A stretch of 64,000 nt of DNA from NCBI RefSeq assembly GCF_963678635.1, contig NC_087065.1, positions 72,489,345 to 72,553,344 on the forward strand, read 5' to 3'. The translations under genes were made by a program, and so were the position numbers. Positions 24,871 through 37,990 of this stretch are shown piece after piece (within the stretch, counting starts at the first letter, position 1; every line of letters begins with the position of its first letter). The notes under the pieces are model-generated. The model was not told where the DNA came from. It did no database searches and was given only the letters and a program-made list of their open reading frames with translations. The stretch is from Symsagittifera roscoffensis (taxonomy: Eukaryota; Xenacoelomorpha; Acoela; Convolutidae).

Positions 24871-25370
24871 TTGTTCTACAAAAGCTGGCTAATCTTAGCT
24901 TAACAAGTGCCAAGGGAAACATTGAATACACAATGCAAGCAATATTAAGCAAAAGCTGTCTATACATTGGCTAACAAGTGCCAACGAAAAAAGTGAATCC
25001 AGAAAAAAAGGTAATTTTCTTTGGAAGCTGGGTATCCATTGCCTAATATGAGCCAACAAAAAATTTGAGTAGAAAATGTAAATACTTCTCATCGAAAGCT
25101 GGCTAATCATAGCATAACGAGTGCCAAGAAACACATTGAATACACAATGCAAACAATATTAATCGAAAGCTATCTATACATTGGCTAACAAGTGCCAACG
25201 AAAAAATTGAATCCACAAAAAAAAATTTGCTTTGGAAGCTGGGTATACATAGCCTAACATGAGTCAATAACAAAATTGAATACACATTGGAAACACTTCT
25301 CATCGAACGCTGGCTAATCATAGCATAGCGAGTGCCAAGGAAAACATTGAATACTCAATGCAAACAATCT

Positions 25371-25536
25371 TAAACGAAAGCTGTCTATTCTTTGGCTAAC
25401 AAGTGATAACGAAAAAAAAAAGAATCCACAAAAAAAATAAATTCATTGGAAGTTAAACGAAAGCTGTCTATTCTTTGGCTAACAAGTGATAACGAAAAAA
25501 AAAAGAATCCACAAAAAAAATAAATTCATTGGAAAT
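25371..25536 (+). repeat. 83-bp direct tandem duplication, not a monomer multiple
   Basis: The segment starting 'taaacgaaagctgtctattc' at 25371 is repeated from 25454, offset 83 bp, including its 'gaaaaaaaaaagaatcc' A-run. It is immediately followed by a doubled 'aattcattgga', after which the B monomer resumes at 'gtatccattgcc' without its normal head. The 83-bp step breaks the 71-bp phase. Confidence 0.88.
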
Positions 25537-25963
25537 TCATTGGAGTATCCATTGCCTAACTTGATCCAACAAAACATTTGAATACAAAATGGAAACACTT
25601 CTCATCGAAAGCTGGCTAATCATATCATAACAAGTGCCAAGAAAAGCATTGAATACACAATGCAATCAATATTAACCGAAAGCTGTCTATACATTGGCTA
25701 ACAAATGCCAACGAAAAAATGAATCCACAAAAAAGTTTATTTTATCTGGAAGCTGGGTATCCATTGCCTAAGACGAGCCAACGAAAATTTTGATTACAAA
25801 GTGGAAACACTTCTCATCGAAAGCTGGCTAATCATATCATAACAAGTGCCAAGAAAAGCATTGAATACACAATGCAAACAAAATTAATCGAAAACTGTCT
25901 ATACATTGGCTAACAAGTGCCAAGAAAAAAATATGTATCCACAAAAAAAAAAGAAATTTCATT

Positions 25964-26035
25964 GGAAGTTTGGTATACATTGCCTAACAAGAGCCAACGA
26001 AAAATTTGAATCCACAAAAAAAAATAATTTGCTTT
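25964..26035 (+). repeat. B/A chimeric monomer (72 bp)
   Basis: It begins as B ('ggaagtttggtatac', 'caagagccaacg') and switches after 'aaatttgaa' to an A tail ('tccacaaaaaaaaataattt'), then is followed by another B. It accounts for the 288-bp spacing of the flanking C monomers. Confidence 0.78.
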
Positions 26036-26330
26036 GGAAGCTGGGTATACATTGCCTAACATGAGTCAATAACAAAATTGACTGTAAAATGGAAACACTT
26101 CTCATCGAAAGCTGGCTAATCATATCATAACAAGTGCCAAGAAAAGCATTGAATACACAATGCAATCAATATTAACCGAAAGCTGTCTATACATTGGCTA
26201 ACAAATGCCAACGAAAAAAATGAATCCACAAAAAAGTTAATTTTATCTGGAAGCTGGGTATCCATTGCCTAAGACGAGCCAACGAAAATTTTGATTACAA
26301 AGTGGAAACACTTCTCATCCAAAGCTGGCT

Positions 26331-27185
26331 GACCATAACATAACGATTGCCAAGGAAAACATTGAATACACAATGCAATCAATATTAATCGAAAGCTGTA
26401 TATACATTGGCTAACCAGTGCCAACGAAAAAATTGAATCCACAAAAAAAAATAATTTGCTTTGGAAGCTGGGTATACATTGCCTAACATGAGTCAATAAC
26501 AAAATTGACTGTAAAATGGAAGCACTTCTCATCGAAAGCTGGCTAATCATATCATAACAAGTGCCAAGAAAAGCATTGAATACACAATGCAATCAATATT
26601 AACCGAAAGCTGTCTATACATTGGCTAACAAATGCCAACGAAAAAAATGAATCCACAAAAAAGTTAATTTTATCTGGAAGCTGGGTATCTATTGCCTAAG
26701 ACGAGCCAACGAAAATTTTGATTACAAAGTGGAAACACTTCTCATCGAAAGCTGGCTAATCATATCATAACAAGTGCCAAGAAAAGCATTGAATACACAA
26801 TGCAAACAAAATTAATCGAAAACTGTCTATACATTGGCTAACAAGTGCCAAGAAAAAAATATGTATCCACAAAAAAAAAGAAATTTCATTGGAAGTTTGG
26901 TATACATTGCCTAACAAGAGCCAAGGAAAAATTTGAATATAAAATGGAAACACTTCTCATCGAAAGCTGGCTAATCATAGCATAACGATTGCCAAGGAAA
27001 ACATCGAATACACAATGCAATCAATATTAACCGAAAGCTGTCTATACATTGGCTAACAAATGACAACGAAAAAAATGAATCCACAAAAAAGTTAATTTTC
27101 TCTGGAAGCTGGGTATCCATTGCCTAAGACGAGCCAACGAAAATTTTGATTACAAAGTGGAAACACTTCTCATCGAAAGCTGGCT
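26331..27185 (+). repeat. 856-bp HOR (four trimers), copy 1
   Basis: The anchor 'gaccata(a)cataacg' in C occurs at 26331, 27186, 28043, 28258, 29114 and about 29970. Spacings of 855, 857, 856 (28258-29114) and 856 define the unit. Its C monomers carry 'catatcataacaag' and its B monomers 'cctaagacgagcc'. Confidence 0.83.
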
Positions 27186-28042
27186 GACCATAACATAACG
27201 ATTGCCAAGGAAAACATTGAATACACAATGCAATCAACATTAATCGAAAGCTGTATATACATTGGCTAACAAGTGCCAACGAAAAAATTGAATCCACAAA
27301 AAAAAATAATTTGCTTTGGAAGCTGGGTATACATAGCCTAACATGAGTCAATAACAAAATTGAATACACATTGGAAACACTTCTCATCGAAAGCTGGCTA
27401 ATCATAGCATAGCGAGTGCCAAGGAAAACATTGAATACTCAATGCAAACAATCTTAAACGAAAGCTGTCTATTCTTTGGCTAACAAGTGATAACGAAAAA
27501 AAAGTGAATCCACAAAAAACATAAATTCATTGGAAGATGAGCATCCATTGCCTAACTTGATCCAACAAAACATTTGAATACAAAATGGAAACACTTCTCA
27601 TCGAAAGCTGGCTAATCATATCATAACAAGTGCCAAGAAAAGCATTGAATACACAATGCAAACAAAATTAATCGAAAGCTGTCTATACATTGGCTAACAA
27701 GTGCCAACAAAAAAAATATGTATCCACAAAAAAAAGAAATTTCATTGGAAGCTTGGTATACATTGCCTAACAAGAGCCAACGAAAAATTTGAATATAAAA
27801 TGGAAACACTTCTCATCGAAAGCTGGCTAATCATAGCATAACGATTGCGAAGGAAAACATCGAATACACAATGCAATCAATATTAACCGAAAGCTGTCTA
27901 TACATTGGCTAACAAATGCCAACGAAAAAAATGAGTCCACAAAAAAATTTTAATTTTCTCTGGAAGCTGGGTATCCATTGCCTAAGACGAGCCAACGAAA
28001 ACTTTGATTACAAAGTGGAAACACTTCTCAGCGAAAGCTGGC
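27186..28042 (+). repeat. 856-bp HOR, copy 2
   Basis: It has the same order as copy 1. It retains 'ttgatccaacaaaacattt' B and 'gcattgaatacacaatgc' C monomers. A private variant is 'attgcgaagg' near 27848, shared with the later copy near 29775 and thus useful for ordering events. Confidence 0.82.
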
Positions 28043-29113
28043 TGACCATAACATAACGATTGCCAAGGAAAACATTGAATACACAATGCAATCAATATTA
28101 ATCGAAAGCTGTATATACATTGGCTAACAAGTGCCAACGAAAAAAAGAATCCACAAAAAAAATCAATTTTCATTGGAAGCTGAGTATCCATTGCCTATCA
28201 AGAGCCAACGAAATTTTTGAGTACAAAATGGAAACACTTCTCATCGAAAGCTGGCTGACCATAACATAACGATTGCCCAGGAAAACATTGAATACACAAT
28301 GCAATCAATATTAATCAAAAGCTGTATATACAATGGCTAAAAAGTGCCAACGAAAAAATTGAATCCACAAAAAAAAATAATTTGCTTTGGAAGCTGGGTA
28401 TACATAGCCTAACATGAGTCAATAACAAAATTGAATACGCATTGGAAACACTTCTCATCGAAAGCTGGCTAATCATAGCATAGCGAGTGCCAAGGAAAAC
28501 ATTGAATACTCAATGCAAACAATCTTAAACGAAAGATGTCTATTCTTTGGCTAACAAGTGATAACGAAAAAAAAAGTGAATCCACAAAAAAAAAAAATTC
28601 ATTGGAAGCTGAGTATCCATTGCCTAACTTGATCCAACAGAATATTTGAATACAAAATGGAAACACTTCTCATCGAAAGCTGGCTAATCATATCATAACA
28701 AGTGCCAAGAAAAGCATTGAATACACAATGCAAACAAAATTAATCGAAAGCTGTCCATACATTGGCTAACAAGTGCCAACAAAAAAATATGTATCCACAA
28801 AAAAAAAGAAATTTCATTGGAAGTTTGGTATACATTGCCTAGCAAGAGCCAACGAAAAATTTGAATATAAAATGGAAACACTTCTCAACGAAAGCTGGCT
28901 AATCATAGCATAACGATTGCCAAGGAAAACATCGAATACACAATGCAATCAATATTAACCGAAAGCTGTCTATACATTGGCTAACAAATGACAACGAAAA
29001 AAATGAATCCACAAAAAAAGTTAATTTTCTCTGGAAGCTGGGTATCCATTGCCGAAGACGAGCCAACGAAAATTTTGATTACAAAGTGGAAACACTTCTC
29101 ATCGAAAGTTGGC
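28043..29113 (+). repeat. 856-bp HOR, copy 3, with one extra trimer (1071 bp)
   Basis: Two 'ctgaccataacataacg' C monomers occur 215 bp apart (28043 and 28258), so one trimer with 'cctatcaagagcc' has been added. The rest is the regular unit. Confidence 0.82.
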
Positions 29114-29498
29114 TGACCATAAAATAACGATTGCCAAGGAAAACTTTGAATACACAATGCAATCAATATTAATCGAAAGCTGTATATACATTGGCTAACA
29201 AGTGCCAACGAAAAAATTGAATCCACAAAAAAAAATAATTTGCTTTGGAAGCTGGGTATACATAGCCTAACATGAGTCAATAACAAAATTGAATACACAT
29301 TGGAAACACTTCTCATCGAAAGCTGGCTAATCATAGCATAGCGAGTGCCAAGGAAAAAATTGAATACTCAATGCAAACAATCTTAAACGAAAGCTGTCTA
29401 TTCTTTGGATAACAAGTGATAACGAAAAAAAAGTGAATCCACAAAAAAAAAAATTCATTGGAAGCTGAGCATCCATTGCCTAACTTGATCCAACAAAA

Positions 29499-32303
29499 CA
29501 TTTGAATACAAAATGGAAACACTTCTCATCGAAAGCTGGCTAATCATATCATAACAAGTGCCAAGAAAAGCATTGAATACACAATGCAAACAAAATTAAT
29601 CGAAAGCTGTCTATACATTGACTAACAAGTGCCAACAAAAAAAATATGTATCCACAAAAAAAAAATTTCATTGGAAGCTTGGTATACATTGCCTAACAAG
29701 AGCCAACGAAAAATTTGAATATAAAATGGAAACACTTCTCATCGAAAGCTGGCTAATCATAGCATAACGATTGCGAAGGAAAACATCGAATACACAATGC
29801 AATCAATATTAACCGAAAGCTGTCTATACATTGGCTAACAAATGCCAACGAAAAAAATGAATCCACAAAAAAATGTTAATTTTCTCTGGAAGCTGGGTAT
29901 CCATTGCCTAAGACGAGCCAACGAAAATTTTGATTACAAAGTGGAAACAGTTCTCATCGAAAGCTGGCTGACCATAACATAACGATTGCCAAGGAAAACA
30001 TTGAATACACAATGCAATCAATATTAATCGAAAGCTGTATTTACATTGGCTAACAAGTGCCAACGAAAAAAAGAATCCACAAAAAAATCAATTTTCATTG
30101 GAAGCTGAGTATCCATTGCCTATCAAAAGCCAACGAAATTTTTGAGTACAAAATGGAAACACTTCTCATCGAAAGCTGGCTAATCTTAGCATAACGAGTG
30201 CAAAGGAAAATATTGAAAACACAATGCAAACAATCTTAACCGAAAGCTGTATATTCTTTGGCTAACAAGTGATAACGAAAAAAGTGAATCCACAAAAAAA
30301 ATAATTTTCATTGGAAGCTGAGTATCCATTGCCTATCAAGAGCCAACGAAATTTTTGATTGCAAAGTGGAAACACTTCTCATCGAAAGCTGGCTAATCAT
30401 AGCATAAAGATTGCCAAGGAAAACATTGAATACACAATGCAATCAATATTAATCGAAAACTGTCTTTACATTGGCTAACAAGTGCCAACGAAAAAATGAA
30501 TCCACAAAAAAAATTAATTTGCTTTGGAAACTGGGTATACATAGCCTAACATGAGTCAACAAAAAAATTGAATACCCAAGGGAAACACTTCTCATCGAAA
30601 GCTGGCTAATCAAAGCATAGCGAGTGCCAAGGAAAACATTGAAAACACAATGCAATCAATCTTAACCGAAAGCTGTATATTCTTTGGCTAACAAGTGATA
30701 ACGAAAAAGTGAATCCACAAAAAAATAATTTTCATTGGAAGCTGAGTATCCATTGCCTATCAGGAGCCAACGAAATTTTTGATTTTAAAGTGGAAACACT
30801 TCTCATCGAAAGCTGGCTAATCATAGCATAACGATTGCCAGGGAAAACATTGAATACACAATGCAATCAATATTAATCGAAAGCTGTCTTTACATTGGCT
30901 AACAAGTGCCAACGAAAAAAATATGAATCCACAAAAAAAAGGATTTTCATTGGAAGCTTGGTATACAATGCCTAACAAGAGCCAACGAAAAATTTGATTA
31001 TAAAATGGAAACACTTCTCATCGAAAGCTGGCTAATCATAGCATAACGATTGCCAAGGAAAACATTGAATACACAATGCAATCAATATTATTCGAAAGCT
31101 ATCTTTACATTGGCTAACAATTGCCAACGAAAAAATGAATCCACAAAAAAAAATAATTTGCTTTTGAAACTGGGTATACATAGCCCAACATGAGTCAACA
31201 AAAATATTGAGTACCCAAGGGAAACACTTCTCATCGAAAGCTGGCTAATCATAGCATAGCGAGTGCCAAGGAAAACATTGAAAACACAATGCAAACAATC
31301 TTAACCGAAAGCTGTCTATTCTTTGGCTTACAAGTGATAACGAAAAAAAGTGAATCCACAAAAATAAATAAATTCATTGGAAGCTGAGTGTCCATTGCCT
31401 AACTTGATCCAACAAAACATTTGAATACAAAATGGAAACACTTCTCATTGAAAGCTGGCTAACCATATCATAACGAGTGCCAAGAAAAGCATTGAATACA
31501 CAATGCAAACAATCTTAACCGAAAGCTGTCTTTTCTTTGGCTTACAAGTGATAACGAAAAAAAGTGAATCCACAAAAAAAAAGAATTTTCATTGGAAGCT
31601 TGGTATACATTGCCTAACAAGAGCCAACGAAAAATTTGAATATAAAATGGAAACACTTCTCAGCGAAAGCTGGCTAATCATAGCATAACGATTGCCAAGG
31701 AAAACATTGAATACACAATGCAATCAATATTAACCGAAAGCTGTCTATACATTGGCTAACAAATGCCAACGAAAAAAATGACTCCACAAAAAAAGTTAAT
31801 TTTCTTTGGAAGCTGGGTATACATTGCCTAAAAAGAGCCAACGAAAATTTTGATTACAAAGTGGAAACACTTCCCATCGAAAGCTGGCTAACCATAACAT
31901 AACGATTGCCAAGGAAAACATTGAATACACAATGCAATCAATATTAATCGAAAGCTGTACATACATTGGCTAACAAGTGCCAACGAAAAAATGAATCCAC
32001 AAAAAAAATCAATTTTCTTTGAAAGCTGGGTATCCATTGAATAACATGAGCCAACAAAACTTTTGAGTACAAAATGGAAACATTTCTCATCGAAAGCTGG
32101 CTAATCATAGCATAACGAGTGCAAAGGAAAATATTGAAAACACTATGCAAACAATTTTAACCGAAAGCTGTATATTCTTTGGCTAACAAGTGATAACGAA
32201 AAAAGTGAATCCACAAAAAAAAAAATAATTTTCATTGGAAGCTGAGTATCCATTGCCTATCGAGAGCCAACGAAATTTTTGATTACAAAGTGGAAACACT
32301 TCT
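29499..32303 (+). repeat. 2805-bp tandem duplication, copy 1
   Basis: From 'catttgaatacaaaatgg' at 29499 to 32303 the sequence is repeated at +2805. Open-frame markers and private variants ('acccaagggaaac', 'cctatcaggagcc', 'gattttaaagtgg') all shift by 2805-2806. Differences seen are few: 'cattgaaag' vs 'catcgaaag', 'aacaatctt' vs 'aacattctt', 'ggctaacc' vs 'ggttaacc', and A-tract lengths. This is a recent event or an assembly duplication. Confidence 0.9.
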
Positions 32304-35108
32304 CATTTGAATACAAAATGGAAACACTTCTCATCGAAAGCTGGCTAATCATATCATAACAAGTGCCAAGAAAAGCATTGAATACACAATGCAAACAAAA
32401 TTAATCGAAAGCTGTCTATACATTGACTAACAAGTGCCAACAAAAAAAATATGTATCCACAAAAAAAAAATTTCATTGGAAGCTTGGTATACATTGCCTA
32501 ACAAGAGCCAACGAAAAATTTGAATATAAAATGGAAACACTTCTCATCGAAAGCTGGCTAATCATAGCATAACGATTGCGAAGGAAAACATCGAATACAC
32601 AATGCAATCAATATTAACCGAAAGCTGTCTATACATTGGCTAACAAATGCCAACGAAAAAAATGAATCCACAAAAAAATGTTAATTTTCTCTGGAAGCTG
32701 GGTATCCATTGCCTAAGACGAGCCAACGAAAATTTTGATTACAAAGTGGAAACACTTCTCATCGAAAGCTGGCTGACCATAACATAACGATTGCCAAGGA
32801 AAACATTGAATACACAATGCAATCAATATTAATCGAAAGCTGTATTTACATTGGCTAACAAGTGCCAACGAAAAAAAGAATCCACAAAAAAATCAATTTT
32901 CATTGGAAGCTGAGTATCCATTGCCTATCAAAAGCCAACGAAATTTTTGAGTACAAAATGGAAACACTTCTCATCGAAAGCTGGCTAATCTTAGCATAAC
33001 GAGTGCAAAGGAAAATATTGAAAACACAATGCAAACAATCTTAACCGAAAGCTGTATATTCTTTGGCTAACAAGTGATAACGAAAAAAGTGAATCCACAA
33101 AAAAAATAATTTTCATTGGAAGCTGAGTATCCATTGCCTATCAAGAGCCAACGAAATTTTTGATTGCAAAGTGGAAACACTTCTCATCGAAAGCTGGCTA
33201 ATCATAGCATAAAGATTGCCAAGGAAAACATTGAATACACAATGCAATCAATATTAATCGAAAACTGTCTTTACATTGGCTAACAAGTGCCAACGAAAAA
33301 ATGAATCCACAAAAAAAATTAATTTGCTTTGGAAACTGGGTATACATAGCCTAACATGAGTCAACAAAAAAATTGAATACCCAAGGGAAACACTTCTCAT
33401 CGAAAGCTGGCTAATCAAAGCATAGCGAGTGCCAAGGAAAACATTGAAAACACAATGCAATCAATCTTAACCGAAAGCTGTATATTCTTTGGCTAACAAG
33501 TGATAACGAAAAAGTGAATCCACAAAAAAATAATTTTCATTGGAAGCTGAGTATCCATTGCCTATCAGGAGCCAACGAAATTTTTGATTTTAAAGTGGAA
33601 ACACTTCTCATCGAAAGCTGGCTAATCATAGCATAACGATTGCCAGGGAAAACATTGAATACACAATGCAATCAATATTAATCGAAAGCTGTCTTTACAT
33701 TGGCTAACAAGTGCCAACGAAAAAAATATGAATCCACAAAAAAAAAGGATTTTCATTGGAAGCTTGGTATACAATGCCTAACAAGAGCCAACGAAAAATT
33801 TGATTATAAAATGGAAACACTTCTCATCGAAAGCTGGCTAATCATAGCATAACGATTGCCAAGGAAAACATTGAATACACAATGCAATCAATATTATTCG
33901 AAAGCTATCTTTACATTGGCTAACAATTGCCAACGAAAAAATGAATCCACAAAAAAAAATAATTTGCTTTTGAAACTGGGTATACATAGCCCAACATGAG
34001 TCAACAAAAATATTGAGTACCCAAGGGAAACACTTCTCATCGAAAGCTGGCTAATCATAGCATAGCGAGTGCCAAGGAAAACATTGAAAACACAATGCAA
34101 ACAATCTTAACCGAAAGCTGTCTATTCTTTGGCTTACAAGTGATAACGAAAAAAAGTGAATCCACAAAAATAAATAAATTCATTGGAAGCTGAGTGTCCA
34201 TTGCCTAACTTGATCCAACAAAACATTTGAATACAAAATGGAAACACTTCTCATCGAAAGCTGGCTAACCATATCATAACGAGTGCCAAGAAAAGCATTG
34301 AATACACAATGCAAACATTCTTAACCGAAAGCTGTCTTTTCTTTGGCTTACAAGTGATAACGAAAAAAAGTGAATCCACAAAAAAAAGAATTTTCATTGG
34401 AAGCTTGGTATACATTGCCTAACAAGAGCCAACGAAAAAATTGAATATAAAATGGAAACACTTCTCAGCGAAAGCTGGCTAATCATAGCATAACGATTGC
34501 CAAGGAAAACATTGAATACACAATGCAATCAATATTAACCGAAAGCTGTCTATACATTGGCTAACAAATGCCAACGAAAAAAATGACTCCACAAAAAAAG
34601 TTAATTTTCTTTGGAAGCTGGGTATACATTGCCTAAAAAGAGCCAACGAAAATTTTGATTACAAAGTGGAAACACTTCCCATCGAAAGCTGGTTAACCAT
34701 AACATAACGATTGCCAAGGAAAACATTGAATACACAATGCAATCAATATTAATCGAAAGCTGTACATACATTGGCTAACAAGTGCCAACGAAAAAATGAA
34801 TCCACAAAAAAAATCAATTTTCTTTGAAAGCTGGGTATCCATTGAATAACATGAGCCAACAAAACTTTTGAGTACAAAATGGAAACACTTCTCATCGAAA
34901 GCTGGCTAATCATAGCATAACGAGTGCAAAGGAAAATATTGAAAACACTATGCAAACAATTTTAACCGAAAGCTGTATATTCTTTGGCTAACAAGTGATA
35001 ACGAAAAAAGTGAATCCACAAAAAAAAATAATTTTCATTGGAAGCTGAGTATCCATTGCCTATCGAGAGCCAACGAAATTTTTGATTACAAAGTGGAAAC
35101 ACTTCTCA
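32304..35108 (+). repeat. 2805-bp tandem duplication, copy 2
   Basis: It begins at an out-of-phase junction: 'ggaaacacttctcat' is followed by 'ttgaatacaaaatgg' instead of the normal 'cgaaagctgg'. At the far end (about 35.1 kb) the uninterrupted 'cttctcatcgaaagctgg' is present, showing this copy's right edge is the original context. Confidence 0.9.
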
Positions 35109-36900
35109 TCGAAAGCTGGCTAATCATAGCATAAATATTGCCAAGGAAAACATTGAATACACAATGCAATCAATATTAATCGAAAGCTGTCTTTACATTG
35201 GCTAACAAGTGCCAACGAAAAAATGCATCCACAAGAAAAATTAATTTGCTTTGGAAACTGGGTATACATAGCCTAACATGAATCAACAAAAAAATTGAAT
35301 ACCCAAGGGAAACACTTCTCATCGAAAGCTGGCTAATCATAGCATAGCGAGTGCCAAGGAAAACATTGAAAACACAATGCAAACAATCTTAACCGAAAGC
35401 TGTGTATTCTTTGGCTTACAAGTGATAACGAAAAAAAGTGAATCCACAAAAAAAAAATTCATTGGAAGCTGAAAGTCCATTGCCTAACTTGATCCAACAA
35501 AACATTTGAATACAAAATGGAAACACTTCTCATCGAAAGCTGGCTAACCATATCATAACGAGTGCCAAAAAAAGCATTGAATACACAATGCAAACAAGCT
35601 TAACCGAAAGCTGTCTTTTCTTTGGCTTACAAGGGATAACGAAAAAAAGTGAATCCACAAAAAAAAAGAATTTTCTTTGGAAGCTTGGTATACATTGCCT
35701 AACAAGAGCCAACGAAAAATTTGAATATAAAATGGAAACACTTCTCATCGAAAGCTGGCTAATCATAGCATAACGATTGCCAAGGAAAACATTGAATACA
35801 CAATGCAATCAATATTAACCGAAAGCTGTCTATACAATGGCTAACAAATGCCAAAGAAAAAAATGACTCCACAAAAAAAAGTTAATTTTCTTTGGAAGCT
35901 GGGTATACATTGCCTGAGAAGAGCCAACGAAAATTTTGATTACAAAGTGGAAACACTTCTCATCGAAAGCTGGCTAACCATATTATAACGATTGCCAAGG
36001 AAAACATTGAATTCACAATGCAATCAATATTAATCGAAAGCTGTATATACATTGGCTAACAAGTGCCAACGAAAAAATGAATCCACAAAAAAAAATCAAT
36101 TTTCTTTGAAAGCTGGGTATCCATTGAATAACATGTGCCAACAAAACTTTTGAGTACAAAATGGAAACACTTCTCATCGAAAGCTGGCTAATCATAGCAT
36201 AACGAGCGCAAAGGAAAATATTGAAAACACTATGCAAACAATTTTAACCGAAAGCTGTATATTCTTTGGCTAACAAGTGATAACGAAAAAAGTGAATCCA
36301 CCAAAAAAAATAATTTTCATTGGAAGCTGAGTATCCAATGCCTATCAAGAGCCAACGAAATTTTTGATTACAAAGTGGAAACACTTCTCATCGAAAGCTG
36401 GCTAATCATAGCATAAAGATTGCCAAGGAAAACATTGAATAAACAATGCAATCAATATTAATCGAAAGCTGTCTTTACATTGGCTAACAAGTGCCAACGA
36501 AAAAATGAATCCACAAAAAAAATTAATTTGCTTTGGAAACTGGGTATACATAGCCTAACATGAGTCAACAAAAAAATTGAATACCCAAGGGAAACACTTC
36601 TCATCGAAAACTGGCTAATCATAGCATAGCGAGTGCCACGGAAAACATTGAAAACACAATGCAAAAAATCTTAACCGAAAGATGTCTATTCTTTGGCTAA
36701 CAACTGATAACGAAAAAACCGAATCCACAAAAAAAAAATTTTCATTGGAAGCTGAGTATCCATTGCCTAACAAGAGCCAACGAAAATTTTGATTACATAG
36801 TGGAAATACTTCTCATCGAAAGCTGGCTAATCATAGCATAACGAGTGCCAAGGAGAACATTGAATACACAATGCAAACACTTTTCATAGAAAGCTGTCTA
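35109..36900 (+). repeat. Six-trimer repeat block (about 1282 bp period), diverged
   Basis: Trimers with 'acccaagggaaacac' B monomers and 'cataaagattgcc' or 'cataaatattgcc' C monomers recur at about 1282 bp (35176 and 36458 frames). They match the same arrangement inside the 2805-bp unit but with more differences, including 'aagggataacg' near 35632 and 'agcgcaaagg' near 36205. Confidence 0.78.
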
Positions 36901-37224
36901 AACATTGGCTGACAAGTGCCAATGAAAAAAATATATATCCACAAAAAAAACTTCATCGGAAGTTGGGTACACACAGCCTAACATGAGCCAACGGAAAAAT
37001 TGAATACACAATATAAATACTTCTCATCAAAAACTGGCTAATGATAGCATAAGAAGTATCAATAAAATCATTGAGTATACATTGAAAACAAAATTAATCG
37101 AAAGCTGTCTATAGATCGGCTAACAAATGCCAACAAAAAAATGAATCCACAAAAATTAATTATTTTTTCATTGGAAGCTGGGTATACATAGCCTAACTTG
37201 AATCAACGAAAAAATTGAATACAC

Positions 37225-37420
37225 AATGAAAACACATCTCATTCAAAGTTGGCTATACACTACATAACAAGTAACAACGAAAAAATGAAAAAAAAATTGT
37301 GCCAATAATTTTCATCGAAAGCAAGCTACACTTAGCGTAACAAAGTACCATTGAAAAAAATGAATACACAGTCCAAACATTGTTCTACAAAAGCTGGCTA
37401 ATCTTAGCTTAAAAAGTGCC
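37225..37420 (+). repeat. K-L-M module (full)
   Basis: K has 'cattcaaagttggc' and a longer A-run ('tgaaaaaaaaattgtgcc'). L has 'taacaaagtaccattg', one A more than other copies. M follows with 'agcttaaaaagtgcc'. Confidence 0.82.
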
Positions 37421-37789
37421 AAGGAAAACATTGAATACACAATGCAAACAAATTTAATCGAAAGCTGTCTATACATTGGCTAACAAGTGCCAACAAAAAA
37501 AGTAAATCCACAAAAAAAGGTAATTTTCTTTGGAAGCTGGGTATCCATTGCCTAATATGAGCCAACAAAAAAAATTGAATACACAATGCAAACACTTCTC
37601 ATCGGAAGCTGGCTAATCATAGCATAGCGAGTGCCAAGGAAAACATTGAATACACAATGCAAACAATTTTCATCGAAAGCTTTCTAAACATTGGCTATCA
37701 GGTACCAACGAAAAAAGTATATATCCACAAAAAAAAGAATTTTCATTGGAAGCTTGGTATACATTACCTAACAAGAGCCAGCGAAAAAT

Positions 37790-37990
37790 TTGAATACACA
37801 ATGAAAACACATCTCATCCAAAGTTGGCTATACACTACATAACAAGTAACAACGAAAAAATGAAAAAAAAATTGTGCCAATAATTTTCATCGAAAGCAAG
37901 CTACACTTAGCGTAACAAAGTACCAACGAAAAAAATTAATACACAGTCCAAACATTGTTCTACAAAAGCTGGCTAATCTTAGCTTAACAA
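37790..37990 (+). repeat. K-L-M module (full), 572 bp after the previous one
   Basis: It shares the 'aaaaaaaattgtgcc' K tail and the 'gcgtaacaaagtacc' L variant with the module at 37225, so the two derive from one another. L has 'aaaaaattaatacacag'. Confidence 0.8.

Larger units (their letters stand above)
24871..26330 (+). repeat. Irregular segment with several local rearrangements
   Basis: 'catatcataacaagtgcc' C monomers occur at 25621, 25833, 26121, 26548 and 26761, with uneven spacings of 212, 288, 427 and 213. The 288-bp interval reflects a B/A chimera. An 83-bp off-size duplication lies at 25371-25536. All of it is still satellite. Confidence 0.8.

Noticed and set aside
28981-29334. 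117-codon minus-strand frame, and similar 107-108 codon frames at 15144, 16641 and 26269
   Set aside because: Each is one or two satellite trimers read through because a stop was changed by an A-tract length or base change. None shows a start context, domain or signal unlike its neighbours.
31503-31688. Plus-strand 61-codon frames (also 35588, 37657, 38229, 42707, 43135, 43565, 47332) and 78-codon frames (52832, 53973, 55541)
   Set aside because: They are lysine-rich translations of the A-tracts. They recur only because the underlying hexamer or 1568-bp unit recurs, and they overlap minus-strand frames of the same kind.
32290-32330. Transposon target-site duplication at the out-of-phase junction
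   Set aside because: No inserted foreign sequence is present. Both sides are ordinary satellite, and the break is explained by the end of a 2805-bp tandem duplication.
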